Below are positions 17,101 to 25,570 of a stretch of 64,000 bases of DNA, in pieces. The stretch is from NCBI GenBank assembly GCA_913776615.1, contig CAJYPK010000059.1, positions 62,001-126,000 on the forward strand, written 5' to 3'. Below the pieces are notes generated by a model that saw nothing but the letters and a program-made list of their open reading frames with translations, had not been told where the DNA came from and did no database searches. The position numbers and the translations under genes are program-made. Numbering within the stretch: the first letter of the stretch is position 1; every line of letters starts with the position of its first letter. The stretch comes from an uncultured Hymenobacter sp. Its GTDB lineage: Bacteria > Bacteroidota > Bacteroidia > Cytophagales > Hymenobacteraceae.

Positions 17101-17205
17101 GCCAGCCTCTCTGTGCCAAGAAAAGTATTTACCTGAATAGGGGTCTTGCAAAAAGAAAGCTCCGAGGTAGGTCCCGACGTTGGTAGGCTGGGTGTGATTT
17201 GTCAT
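14110..17205 (-). CDS. Giant pentapeptide-repeat protein with four ~120-residue superrepeats
   Basis: The 1031-residue product is dominated by A(D/N)LxX pentapeptides from about residue 170 to 965, predicted to form a right-handed quadrilateral beta-helix. About 165 N-terminal residues (TYLGAFFLQDPYSGKYFSWH onward) form a separate, non-repeat domain of unknown fold. Within the helix a larger unit recurs at residues 224, 343, 458 and 584: an (E)EG(E)..pC.F.gANL marker followed ~25 residues later by a C.FDWAN-like motif (251, ~370, 486, 612). The C-terminus is non-repeat, with YGETQLAQDI and KTVCPSGDYGSC. No signal peptide is seen. The function is unknown; DNA-mimicking pentapeptide proteins such as MfpA/Qnr are far smaller. 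Its start lies 4 bp from a nested inverted repeat that separates it from the 1191-residue gene upstream. Confidence 0.85.
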   Translation of the reverse strand: MTNHTQPTNVGTYLGAFFLQDPYSGKYFSWHREAGPERYLTFVLISDAVFVPTPVALYQTSDQQVQVQALGHGAWLSRAESGRISWGVEPASLTWHEENELITFQAATAGERYQASTDRGSLLSISYPTWQKLPTAVPALTVRRVNTLPSATGYAGPYPAPEALRNGAEYPGIDFVDVVLLGADLTESKLPKADFTRATLRGVTFTKAALPEAQFQQRVLSREGEAAHCKFNGANLRRANLTWVVANGCRFDWANLQQARLVGARLVGADLGGADLTGADFTEADLTGAIMLQAVLPHAIFRRSKLVNVSFPLAKLGGNDFTEADLQNAQFQNCVLNVFDKPEEGHLTSFTLANLRGARFDNAKLANCRFGMTNLQEASFKGASVRRILLDEADLSNADFLEADLSDSILLLATLSNTSFKKTKLHNVQFEGAKFDNTTFTEASFREPDFRQYVFSREGERRPCSFNGADLVGANFEQAMASRCRFDWANMKRTHMAGSQLAGAAFEGTDLTGADFTRADLTGAILTRAVLTDSHFEEATLHDTIFDTSHLQAVSFTRAKLRRTDFSRAYLFRADFTGCVFTPEGEATPCKFHSSDLEEARLDSVQARNGIFYWGNLQRSSLRDANLAGANFTGANIKGADFRGANLTGAIFEVAALDGVDFRGCNLTGAIFLRAHGERVQFDGATLSQASFEEAAFPGATFTGAVMDQTMLAGTDLRGCNFAGVNLGTATIAGKSRPVLGRRVEDRTNFAGTTLNFELIGLDWSFLHLEGVTFQNVPTVLSGPARPGVPADREVWQLTGLNAESAILKGMSLVGAILHKAVLRNALLQGSNLNGANLSNAKLDGAALNNAQLTSASLKMADLSNADLSFAEMGNVEFWGDGSTMVGATLLATNLVGAYLVAADFSAIKGKALQGCSFDHACLANAQFVGTKVSKYGDKSTSFAAACLQGADFSQAELFGANLANAAIALEPGNLPVIIPSTGKPVTIKYGETQLAQDITDEKTVCPSGDYGSCDLPKLESDKAPKKWPSV

Positions 17206-17208
17206 TGT

Positions 17209-17449
17209 AGAGCAGTTTCGTGGTTAGTGTACATTATTGATGCTATTCAGGCGTGAGCGCCTCACCCCCCGGCCCCCTCTCCAAAAAGGAGAGGGGGAGC
17301 CGGACGACTCCTACTAAGTGCTAGCGTTCGCTTACAATCGGCTCCCCCGAAAAATGCTTGATGCGCATTTCCTTTTCGGAGAGGGGGCCGGGGGGTGAGG
17401 CCCCACGATAGGGCAGCGACAGGCTGTACACTAACCACGAAAACGCTCT
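17209..17449. repeat. 241-bp nested inverted-repeat element (MITE-like)
   Basis: The outer 25-nt arms (17209-17233 and 17425-17449) match at 23 positions: AGAGCAGTTTCGTGGTTAGT and, at the other end, ACTAACCACGAAAACGCTCT. Inside lies a second palindrome, GCCTCACCCCCCGGCCCC at 17260 onward and GGGGCCGGGGGGTGAGGC ending at 17401, around a third pair (GGGGGAGCCG / CGGCTCCCCC). It fills nearly all of the 303-bp gap between the two large genes and ends 3 bp from the pentapeptide gene's start codon. No transposase is encoded. Confidence 0.85.
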
Positions 17450-17508
17450 AGTGAGCATGCGATAGGTAGGAATAAAAAGAACTCCTTTGACTTACCAGGG
17501 CCGGCGAC

Positions 17509-20500
17509 TTACGGGGCGGGGGCGGGCGGCACCCACTGGCTGATGGAGGGCTCGGGGCGGCCCCGGTGTCCCTGCAAGGTTTCGTAGTTGAGCGTGTACA
17601 CGCTGCGGTCGAGGCCCACCGTAAGCCGCTCGGCCGCCACCTGCGGCGTATCGACCAGCTGCGTTCCGTCGGGGGTGTAAATGGTGAGGTGGTAGTCGGT
17701 CGGCTGGCGGCCCGCCCCCCGGCGCGACAGCACGTAGAGATACCCCTTAGCCTCCACGGCCAGGTCGAGGTAGTAGGTACCCGCTGGCTGGGTCAATTTT
17801 AGGGCGCTGCTTTTCTGGCCGGGCCGCGCGGGGTCGCGGAAATACGGCACGGGGTTGCCGTGCAGGTCGAAGGCCTGGATGCGCTTGCCTTCCAGTACCA
17901 GGATGGCACCATCGAGCCCCACGGCCAGCGCGTGCGGGTTCAGCAGCAGCCCCTCGCGCATGCCCTCGCCCGAAGCCAGGGTCGCCCGGGGAGCCTCAGC
18001 GTCGGGCAGGGCAGCGGGCGGCAGCTGGCAAATGAACAGCTTGGCCGGCCGGCTTACCAGGCCAATGACGTAGCCCTGCGGGTGCACCACGTAGCAGTCG
18101 AGCTTTTGGGGAAAGCGGCCCCAGCTTTCCGTAGCGTGGAGCGGAAACTGCGGCTTGCGTACCTCGTGCGCTTTCCGGTCGAAGCCCGGCCACACCCGGC
18201 GCAGGTGAAACTCCCCGCTGGCGGTACCCTCCACAAAAAAGTTACGGCCGTCGCCCTCGCTGGAAGTGCTCAGGTCGTAGACCAGGCTAACCGGCTGGCT
18301 GTAGCCTACCACCGGGGTCACGTAGCCCGCCTCGGGTTTATCCAGGATGGAAATATTTTGGGCCGTGTACAGCGCCTCATCGACCGGGGGACCGGCGGGG
18401 TCGGTATCGCGGGCAATGTGCAGCCCCGTAGCCTGCCAGCAGTAGCCCAGGGCGGCGGGCGACTGCGCCAGCGTAATGCTTTCGCGCCGCAGCACCTGGG
18501 GGGCGGTACTGCTGGCCGCGTCGGGCGTAGCCGTGGGTGGCTGGCTACTGGCCAGCCACACGAGGCCTTCGGGCTGGTAGGCCAGCCGGGCCTGGTGCGT
18601 GTAGACGGAGGCCGCGGTGAGCGGTATTTCGTTTTCCATCACCTGCACGTCTTCCACGCGCATTAAGCTGCCGCTCTGCGGCTTGGCCGGCAGCCAGTCC
18701 GACACACCCTGGCCTGCCAGCCAGCCGTTGGCGGCGTAGAGAAATACGAATACCCGGAGTCGGCCGCCCGCCGGCACATCCTGAAAATGCACGTAAAACG
18801 GGGCACTGAGCACGCCTTGCCGGGGCAGGCTGCCGTCCATTATCTGCACGGTGGCACTCTGGTCGTAGGTGACCGTCACCCGGTAGCGCCGCGCCAGCGC
18901 CGGAAATTTGTTGAGCGGGCCGGGCGCTATCTCCACGCGCAGATTCATGGCCCGCTTGATGTCGGTGCGATAGTAGAAGGGCGATTGCAGCACGGCCAGG
19001 GTGGTGCGGGCCAGCTTGCTCACGTTCACTACCGCATTATATACCCGGAAGGCGGGGCCGATAAAGGGCAGGGCACTGAGGAGCGCCGCCTGCCCGGACT
19101 TGCGCATGAGGTATACTTTCAGCCCCGTTTCAAACAGAAACGGCCCAATCATATCCGCCATCGAGAGCAGCACCGGCTTTATGTCACCGGTTGCGCGCGT
19201 CTCACTTTCTATGTATGCCCCGCTGAGACCGGCGGCGGCGGCGGACAGCAGCAATTGTTTAAGTACTTGTTTGTTGAGGATTAGTTTATCCAGAAAGCCG
19301 GGCTCATCGTCGGCTACTCCCCCCCGGATCAGCATGATCGTGGGCACGGCCAACTCCATCACCGACGTCATGATGACGCCCATGAGGCACACGTCATTGT
19401 CGTAGTGGCCCATGCCCAGGCCACCCCAGAGCAGGCGCACCGACTCGGCATTTCGCGGAATCTGAATTTCCAGCGTCGTCGGGTTGTCACGCACTATCAT
19501 GCCGCACAGCAGGCCAACGGGCGGTATCAGCGCCAGAAAGTTTTTGCTGGGGCTGCAACCAAACACGGTCTTAAATAGCTCGCCGACGCTGTACCACTCC
19601 GTGCGGGGCCAGTGGGCGGGCACTATCGGCTGCCCATTCCCATCCAGAAACTGCACGTAGGCCGACAGGTGCCGCAGCCAGTGGTTGGTGCAGGTGACGT
19701 AGAGCGTACCGTCGTAATCGTCGCGGGCTTCGTTGTAGATGGCCAGGTCGAGCACGGGCGTGGTCGTGCCGTCGGCCGCCAACAGGTGCAGGGCCGCCGT
19801 GGCCTCGGCACCCAGATAACTACTGCGAAAGCTGTACTCCAGCGCTTTGCGCAAAGGATCGAGCGAAAAAGTAGCCGATACGGTTGGTAGAAAGCCCTCT
19901 TGCTCTTCGCGCAGGTAGAGCTTCACCGTCACCTCCTCATCGGGCGGCGTCGGCGCGGGCACCAGCGGCACCCGCAGCTGCCCCTGCGGGTAGCCGGGCG
20001 CGGTAATGACCAGCTGCAACTGGCCGGCCTCGAAGCTGCGGGCCAGCGCCGGCGTCAGGGGGCTGCCGGCCGGCGTTTTTTCCTCCCAGAAGCCGGCGGC
20101 GCGCCAGCGTCCCTGGCTGACATCGACGCGGCCGGGCTCGTAGCGCACGTTTGGGTCGAGCACCAGGCCCGGGCTGGGCGTCAGGTTCGTCAGGCTCCAC
20201 TTGTAGCTTTCGTTGGACTTATCGGCCTGGAGCAGCCACTCGCCCTGCGGGGTGCTACGGTCGGGCTGCACCTGCCCCACTACACCCTCCGGCTCCGTCC
20301 ACTGCTTGTTGCGCAAAAACTCCGAGTCCTGCACTTCGCGCAAGGCCCGCATGAGGGGAGCCTGCATGTTGGCTTCAACGTCGGGGTGCAGCTCGTCGGT
20401 AAACAGTGGCACGGGCGGGTCGCCGGGATTGGCCCCCGGCTCGGTCATTTGCTTGCGCGAGCCGTCGGGCGCTGCTTCGCCCAGCACCGGCACGCTTGTG

Positions 20501-21084
20501 CGCCAGGCGGCCCCGAGCTCCTCAATGGTATCGCAAAGCGACCCGCCGTCGAATAAAATGGCATCCTGAATAATTTCCAGAATGTAAGCCGCCGTCTCGG
20601 CTTTATTCTCCCGGCTCAGATTGAGCAGATTGGGGTGCTGAAACAGCAGCGCCACGGCGGTGTCCAGGAAAGGGGAAGTAGGGGCCTTAGCCGCCAGCAG
20701 GTAGTCGGGGTGCCGCAGCCAGCGCCTGAACTCCGTCAGGTCGTCCTCCGCGTAGTCGGCCAGCAGGAGGCGCTCCGCTTCGCGGCGGGCGCGGGCCGCC
20801 GCCCGGCCGGCAGCCGGCACCTGAATCTGCATGGCCACTACCGGCCGGGTAGCTCGGCCGACGGCTGGGGCCGTCACGTAGAGCAGCGCCGCGCGGGGGA
20901 ATTGCACCTCCAGCTGCTCGATGTAGTGCGTAAGCTCGGCCGGGTGGCTGCCAGCCGCTTGGGCCAGCAGGCGAGTGGCCGGGGTGTGCGGGGCGAGCGC
21001 ATACTCTTGCAGGTGCGCGTGGAGTAGCAAGCCTTCCTGGCCATGCAGGTGGGGCAGCCGAAAATGCAGGGTTTGTTTTTTCAT
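17509..21084 (-). CDS. Large protein of unknown function with hydrophobic core and C-terminal propeller-like repeats
   Basis: From the ATG at 21084 (MKKQTLHFRLPHLHGQ) the product has 1191 residues; the frame is open 65 codons further but that stretch is atypical. No signal peptide is visible. Residues 1-230 are helical and Ala/Arg-rich; about 285-430 resemble beta-sandwich segments; about 495-695 are hydrophobic with several membrane-like helices (MGVIMTSVMELAVPTIML, LLLSAAAAGLSGAYI, LLSALPFIGPAFRVYNAVV). Residues from about 975 to 1185 hold NHL-like beta-propeller motifs (HALAVGLDGAILVLEGKR, YLDLAVEAKGYLYVLSR, LTVGLDRSVYTLNYE). I recognise no family. Its only obvious partner is the pentapeptide-repeat gene downstream on the same strand. 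A pore- or envelope-associated protein is a guess. Confidence 0.75.
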   Translation of the reverse strand: MKKQTLHFRLPHLHGQEGLLLHAHLQEYALAPHTPATRLLAQAAGSHPAELTHYIEQLEVQFPRAALLYVTAPAVGRATRPVVAMQIQVPAAGRAAARARREAERLLLADYAEDDLTEFRRWLRHPDYLLAAKAPTSPFLDTAVALLFQHPNLLNLSRENKAETAAYILEIIQDAILFDGGSLCDTIEELGAAWRTSVPVLGEAAPDGSRKQMTEPGANPGDPPVPLFTDELHPDVEANMQAPLMRALREVQDSEFLRNKQWTEPEGVVGQVQPDRSTPQGEWLLQADKSNESYKWSLTNLTPSPGLVLDPNVRYEPGRVDVSQGRWRAAGFWEEKTPAGSPLTPALARSFEAGQLQLVITAPGYPQGQLRVPLVPAPTPPDEEVTVKLYLREEQEGFLPTVSATFSLDPLRKALEYSFRSSYLGAEATAALHLLAADGTTTPVLDLAIYNEARDDYDGTLYVTCTNHWLRHLSAYVQFLDGNGQPIVPAHWPRTEWYSVGELFKTVFGCSPSKNFLALIPPVGLLCGMIVRDNPTTLEIQIPRNAESVRLLWGGLGMGHYDNDVCLMGVIMTSVMELAVPTIMLIRGGVADDEPGFLDKLILNKQVLKQLLLSAAAAGLSGAYIESETRATGDIKPVLLSMADMIGPFLFETGLKVYLMRKSGQAALLSALPFIGPAFRVYNAVVNVSKLARTTLAVLQSPFYYRTDIKRAMNLRVEIAPGPLNKFPALARRYRVTVTYDQSATVQIMDGSLPRQGVLSAPFYVHFQDVPAGGRLRVFVFLYAANGWLAGQGVSDWLPAKPQSGSLMRVEDVQVMENEIPLTAASVYTHQARLAYQPEGLVWLASSQPPTATPDAASSTAPQVLRRESITLAQSPAALGYCWQATGLHIARDTDPAGPPVDEALYTAQNISILDKPEAGYVTPVVGYSQPVSLVYDLSTSSEGDGRNFFVEGTASGEFHLRRVWPGFDRKAHEVRKPQFPLHATESWGRFPQKLDCYVVHPQGYVIGLVSRPAKLFICQLPPAALPDAEAPRATLASGEGMREGLLLNPHALAVGLDGAILVLEGKRIQAFDLHGNPVPYFRDPARPGQKSSALKLTQPAGTYYLDLAVEAKGYLYVLSRRGAGRQPTDYHLTIYTPDGTQLVDTPQVAAERLTVGLDRSVYTLNYETLQGHRGRPEPSISQWVPPAPAP

Positions 21085-21542
21085 GGTGAGGTAAGGAGCG
21101 GGCAAAAGCAGCGGTGGTACCAGCCATTCGCCGGGTGGGTACGGCTGGCTATTTACCAGGCCGGCGGCCGCAGCGAGCCGGTACCAGGGCTCTCCGCTAC
21201 CTGAGGCGGCGTGGTGCTTCAATAGTCCGACGCAGCCGGGCGGTTTTCCTATTCTTCCCCCGCCGCAGGGCGTAGACAAAGTGTGTACAGCGCAGCAACC
21301 AACTGATATACAAGGCCATTTTTTCGGTCGGCCTCGTCTGATCGGGTAGCGAATCGGCGCGGGCAGCCGGTGCCGGGTAAGCCAGGAACCTCCCGGCGGC
21401 TACCCAGCCTGGCCGTATTTTTGGCAGTACTCGCCGCCACAGCCAGGCAAGCACCGCGGCGAAATGAGGTCGCTCACTACCTAATCGGGCGGAACGCTAT
21501 CGGCACCCAGCCGCGTTAGAAAGCCAGCTATTCCCTTTTGCT
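21085..21542. other. Intergenic region with no recognised feature
   Basis: This 458-bp gap separates divergent genes (the 1191-residue protein on the left, the lipase on the right). Open frames on the minus strand (ending 21197 and 21249) are Arg-rich and look like chance frames of GC-rich DNA. Both promoters must lie here. A T-rich box with CTTTTG ends 2 nt before the lipase ATG. Confidence 0.5.
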
Positions 21543-22748
21543 ATGACTCTTAGTTCACTACCCAAGGCCCTGGGCTTGGCCGGGCTTTACCTGTTGCTAC
21601 TGGCTGCTCCGGCCTGCAAAAGCAATTCGCCGACCCCCGACCCAACCACTACCGCGCCCGACACTAGCAGCTCGGTCCTCACCGACAGCAAGCTCATCGG
21701 CGAGTACAGCACCGCCACCCTGGCGGGCCGCGTGGCGACGGTGCCGCTGGTGGGCGCGCTGGCTAAGTATCCCATCAAGGTGTACCGCCTCACTTACCGC
21801 ACCCACACGCCCGAGGGCCAGGAAACCACCGCCTCGGGGGCGGTACTGGTACCGACGGCCAGCCAGGCCCTGCCGGTGCTGAGCTACCAGCACGGCACGC
21901 TGCAACCCAGCAGCGAAAGCCAGGCGCCCTCGTACTACGCCCAGGGTAGCGACGTGTGGTCCATCGTGTCGGTACTGGCTTCGACGGGCTACGTGGTGTC
22001 GGCCCCCGACTACCTGGGCTACGGGGCTTCCAAGGCCCTGCCCCACCCCTACGAGCACGCCGCCTCGCTGGCCTCGACCTCGGCCGATATGCTGCGCGCC
22101 ACCCGCGAGTTTTGCGCGCAGCAGAAGGTGAGCGTCAATCAGAAGAACTTCCTGCTGGGCTACTCCGAGGGCGGCTACGCCACGATGGCCCTGCACAAGC
22201 TGCTGCAAGAAAAGTACGCCACTACCCTACCCGTGACGGCCAGCGCGCCCGGCGCCGGGGCCTACCACAAATCGGCCTTCGCCCGCTACATTCTCAATTC
22301 GACCCAGCCGCTCAACTTCCTGAGCACCTACGTGTGGGTGCTGCGCACCTACGACCGCATCTACGCTCTCAACCGGCCCAACTCCTTTTACTACCAGGAG
22401 CCCTACGCTACGCAGCTGCAGGCCGACCCGTTTGGGTCGGTACCCAGCCAGGCCAGCCAACTTTTCGCTCCCTCGTTTCGCCAAGCCGTGCTGAACGACT
22501 CGGACGCGGCGCTCAGCAAGACGCTGACCGATAACGATATTTATAACTGGAAGCCTACTGCCCCGCTGGCCCTCTTCCACGGCACGGCCGACGACTACGT
22601 GCCGTTCTTCAACTCGCAGGATGCGTACGACGCCATGCAGAAGCAAGGGGCTAAGCAGGTCGAGCTGCACCCCATTCAGGGAGGCGACCACTTCTCGTCG
22701 GCGGCGGCCTACATGCTCGGGGCGTATACCTTTATTGTGCAGTATTAG
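21543..22748 (+). CDS. Secreted lipase-like alpha/beta-hydrolase lipoprotein
   Basis: The 401-residue product has a lipoprotein signal peptide (AGLYLLLLAAPAC, lipidated Cys about residue 25) and a Thr/Pro-rich linker, then an alpha/beta-hydrolase of the secretory lipase (LIP) type. The nucleophile lies in GYSEGGYATM (about 199-208), the acid is probably in FHGTADDYVPF (about 345-355), and the histidine in GGDHFSSAA (near 385). LSYQHGT (about 119) fits the oxyanion strand. Such enzymes hydrolyse esters outside the cell. The gene appears monocistronic: a 458-bp gap precedes it and a long palindromic repeat follows 5 bp after its stop. Confidence 0.8.
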   Translation: MTLSSLPKALGLAGLYLLLLAAPACKSNSPTPDPTTTAPDTSSSVLTDSKLIGEYSTATLAGRVATVPLVGALAKYPIKVYRLTYRTHTPEGQETTASGAVLVPTASQALPVLSYQHGTLQPSSESQAPSYYAQGSDVWSIVSVLASTGYVVSAPDYLGYGASKALPHPYEHAASLASTSADMLRATREFCAQQKVSVNQKNFLLGYSEGGYATMALHKLLQEKYATTLPVTASAPGAGAYHKSAFARYILNSTQPLNFLSTYVWVLRTYDRIYALNRPNSFYYQEPYATQLQADPFGSVPSQASQLFAPSFRQAVLNDSDAALSKTLTDNDIYNWKPTAPLALFHGTADDYVPFFNSQDAYDAMQKQGAKQVELHPIQGGDHFSSAAAYMLGAYTFIVQY

Positions 22749-22753
22749 AGCAG

Positions 22754-22858
22754 TGTAGGGTAAGCTTTAGCTTGCCCGGCGGCTGGCGAGCTAACAACTA
22801 CCAGCACGGTGGCAACTATACTCACCGGCCGCCGGGCAAGCTAAAGCTTACCCTACAT
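22754..22858. repeat. Palindromic repeat, family C (between lipase and arginase)
   Basis: GTAGGGTAAGCTTTAGCTTG and its complement CAAGCTAAAGCTTACCCTAC form arms extended by GCCGGCGGC-type sequence around a ~45-nt centre. A related copy is at 36215-36290. Both genes converge here; the right arm includes the arginase stop codon, so the element may serve as a shared 3' end. Confidence 0.85.
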
Positions 22859-23833
22859 GCTCCGGCTTATTACTTCTTCCAGGCGGAGGCGGCGCTCGAT
22901 GGCGGCGGTGGCTTTTTCCAGGATGTTGAAGGCGTTGTTTGCCATCGTATTCTCGTTGTCGAGCGTGGGGTTAATTTCGCCCATCTCGAAGCACACTACC
23001 CGCTCGTTTTCAAGCAGATCCTGACATAAATTTTCGCCTTCGGAGAGAAATAAGCCTTCCTCCACCGGCGTGCCGGTGCCTTTACTGAAGCTCGAATCGA
23101 GGCTATCGACGTCGAAGGAGATGTACACCAGGTCGCAGTAGCGCAGGTGCTCGTAGATCTCGCGGGCCAGCCGGCGGGTACCCTTGGCTTGAATTTCGGG
23201 CAGCTTTATCCACTTGATGCCCAGCCGCTCGATGAGGGCATCTTCCTCGGCCTCGGTGTCGCGCACGGCTACGTATACCAAGTGCTCGGGGCGCAGCTTG
23301 GGGCCGGGCTCGGCCAGGTTTTGCAGGCGCCGCCAGAAGAACTCGGTTTCAGCGTCGGGCTCGTTGCGCTGGCAAGGGCGGTTGTCTTCGCCCAGCGCGG
23401 CGGCCAGGGGCATGCCGTGCACGTTGCCGCTGGGCGTGGTGTAGGGCGAGTGGATATCGGCATGGGCATCTATCCAAATGACGCCCAGCGTTTTCTGCGG
23501 GTACGCGGCCTTGATGCCGGCAATGGTGGCGTTGGCGCTGCTGTGGTCGCCGCTCAGCACCAGCGGAAACTCGCCGAAGCGCAGCGTCTGCTCCACGGCG
23601 CTGGCCACGCCCTTTTGCACGGTGTAGATGGCGTCGATGTGCTTGGCGTGCGGAAACGGATTTTTCTCGAACAGCACGTGGTTGAGGTCGGGCACGGCGA
23701 CCGAGTTGTAGCGCCGAAAATAGTCGGAGCCTTTGTTGAGGCAGGCAATGCGCAGGGCATCGATGCCCAGGCTCGAGCCGCGCGTACCAGCCCCGAGCTC
23801 GGAGCGGACTTCCAGTAATTTAATGCGTTTCAT
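22853..23833 (-). CDS. rocF: Arginase (ureohydrolase family)
   Basis: From MKRIKLLEVRSELGAG at 23833 the product has 326 residues, the usual ureohydrolase size. Binuclear-manganese ligands are visible: H97 in SGDHSSAN, D122/H124/D126 in WIDAHADIHSP, and D241/D243 in ISFDVDSLD, with substrate-loop H139 in GNVHGMP. Arginase splits arginine to ornithine and urea; formimidoylglutamase or agmatinase are alternatives, but the sequence is arginase-like. The frame is open 78 codons upstream, but that part overlaps the divergent gene's promoter and is non-homologous. The last codons run into the right arm of repeat family C: the stop TAG belongs to the repeat. The gene is divergent from arginine decarboxylase, so two arginine-consuming enzymes share a 226-bp control region. 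Confidence 0.88.
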   Translation of the reverse strand: MKRIKLLEVRSELGAGTRGSSLGIDALRIACLNKGSDYFRRYNSVAVPDLNHVLFEKNPFPHAKHIDAIYTVQKGVASAVEQTLRFGEFPLVLSGDHSSANATIAGIKAAYPQKTLGVIWIDAHADIHSPYTTPSGNVHGMPLAAALGEDNRPCQRNEPDAETEFFWRRLQNLAEPGPKLRPEHLVYVAVRDTEAEEDALIERLGIKWIKLPEIQAKGTRRLAREIYEHLRYCDLVYISFDVDSLDSSFSKGTGTPVEEGLFLSEGENLCQDLLENERVVCFEMGEINPTLDNENTMANNAFNILEKATAAIERRLRLEEVISRSM

Positions 23834-24002
23834 CGGGTGGGAATGGGGATAGGACGTGAGCGGGCTGCATCGTACCGCCCGCGCCCCGCAAGGGGGAACG
23901 CCGGCGAGCGCTGCCTTGCGGCGCGGGGGCGCCGTAGCCATGTCGCTTCCTGTCATCGGGGGCCGATGCGAGCGCGGCCGGACGGTTTCCGGCCCCCGGC
24001 GG

Positions 24003-24010
24003 TACTTTTG
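24003..24010 (+). promoter_or_regulatory. -7 promoter element for arginine decarboxylase
   Basis: TACTTTTG matches TAnnTTTG and lies 49 nt before the ATG at 24060, giving a predicted leader of about 45 nt. Confidence 0.5.
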
Positions 24011-24059
24011 GTACGCCGGCCCGTAAAGGTCGGAAATTATCGCCGTTTTTCCGCCTTCG

Positions 24060-25481
24060 ATGGACACCTATCAGGACCTCATTACCCAAACCTTCGATTT
24101 TCCGAACGCCGATTTTCAGGTACGCGAAAACGAGCTGTTTTTCCACGACATCGACCTGATGGCCCTGGTCGAGAAGCACGGCACCCCGCTGCGCCTCACC
24201 TACTTACCCAAAATCAGCTCCCAGATCCAGCGGGCTAAGAAGTGGTTTGCCGACGGCATTGCCAGCACCGGCTACACCGGCTCGTACTCCTACGCCTACT
24301 GCACCAAGTCGTCGCACTTCCGCTTCGTGCTCGACGAGGCGCTCAAGAATGACGTGCACCTCGAAACCTCGTCGTGGTTCGACATCAGCATCATTCGCTC
24401 GCTCTACGAGCAGGGTAAGTTTGACAAGAGTAAGTACATCATTTGCAACGGGTTCAAGACCGAGGAATACAAGCGCGACATCACGGCCCTGCTCAACGAT
24501 GGCTTTGTCAACTGCCTGCCCATCCTCGACTCGCCCAACGAAATCGACTACTACCACGCCCACGTCAACGCGGGCACCAAGGTGAAGATGGGCCTGCGCC
24601 TGGCTTCCGACGAGGAGCCGCGCTTTCAGTTCTATACCTCGCGCCTGGGCATCCGCTACGCCGACGCCGTGCCGCTCTACGAGCAGAAAATCAAGGACGA
24701 CCCGCGCTTCGAGCTCACCATGCTGCATTATTTTATCAGCACGGGGATTAAGGATACGTCATATTACTGGTCGGAGCTGAGCCGCTTCATTCACAAGTAC
24801 TGCGAGCTGCGCAAGGTGTGCCCCACTCTCCAGACTATCGACATCGGCGGCGGGCTGCCCATCCAGACCTCGATTCAGCTGGAGTACGACTACCCGTACA
24901 TGATTGCCGAAATCCTGCGCACCATCCAGCGCATCTGCCAGGAGGAAGGCGTGCCCGAGCCCAATATTTTCACGGAGTTCGGCATCTTCACGGTGGGCGA
25001 GAGCGGCGTGACCATCTACTCCATCCTGGACGAGAAGCTGCAAAACGACAAGGAGCTGTGGTACATGATTGACGGCTCGTTCATCACCAACCTACCCGAT
25101 ACCTGGGCCCTGAACCAGCGCTTTATCATGCTGGCCCTCAACGGCTGGAACCGCCCCTACCGCAAGATTCAGCTCGGCGGTCTCACCTGCGACTCGCAGG
25201 ACTACTACAACGCCGAGAAGCACATCTACCAGACCTTCCTGCCCCAGTTGCAAGCCCCGCGCAACCAGCCCGCCAGCACCCAGCCCATCTACGTGGGCTT
25301 CTTCCACACCGGCGCCTACCAGGAAAGCCTGAGCGGCTACGGCGGCATCAAGCACTGCCTCATTCCCGCGCCCAAGCACGTCATCCTTGACCGCGCCGCC
25401 GACGGCACGCTCACCGACTACGTCTTCGCTCCCAAGCAGGAAGCCGACAGCATGCTCAAAATTCTGGGCTATACAGCGTAA
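24060..25481 (+). CDS. speA: Arginine decarboxylase, PLP-dependent, fold III
   Basis: The 473-residue product is a short form of the biosynthetic arginine decarboxylase that makes agmatine for polyamine synthesis. The PLP lysine is in YAYCTKSSHF (about residue 80), the glycine-rich phosphate loop in DIGGGLPIQT (about 261-270), and the C-terminal domain contains GLTCDSQDYYN and FFHTGAYQESLSGYGG, the region that carries the active-site Cys/Asp of this fold. It lacks the long insertions of the 630-residue E. coli SpeA, as in other Bacteroidota. It is divergent from arginase, so both fates of arginine are encoded together. Diaminopimelate or another basic amino acid decarboxylase is less likely. 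Confidence 0.85.
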   Translation: MDTYQDLITQTFDFPNADFQVRENELFFHDIDLMALVEKHGTPLRLTYLPKISSQIQRAKKWFADGIASTGYTGSYSYAYCTKSSHFRFVLDEALKNDVHLETSSWFDISIIRSLYEQGKFDKSKYIICNGFKTEEYKRDITALLNDGFVNCLPILDSPNEIDYYHAHVNAGTKVKMGLRLASDEEPRFQFYTSRLGIRYADAVPLYEQKIKDDPRFELTMLHYFISTGIKDTSYYWSELSRFIHKYCELRKVCPTLQTIDIGGGLPIQTSIQLEYDYPYMIAEILRTIQRICQEEGVPEPNIFTEFGIFTVGESGVTIYSILDEKLQNDKELWYMIDGSFITNLPDTWALNQRFIMLALNGWNRPYRKIQLGGLTCDSQDYYNAEKHIYQTFLPQLQAPRNQPASTQPIYVGFFHTGAYQESLSGYGGIKHCLIPAPKHVILDRAADGTLTDYVFAPKQEADSMLKILGYTA

Positions 25482-25570
25482 TAAACGCTGCCGGTTGGAG
25501 GTTAAGCAGGAAGAAAAGTACTATTCTCAGAAACTCCATCCTGGCCTAATCGTTTATTCCTCACAGGCTT

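Noticed and set aside
21197..21454. 85-residue minus-strand frame in the gap before the lipase
   Set aside because: Arg-rich, no promoter box or homology; likely a chance frame in GC-rich DNA.
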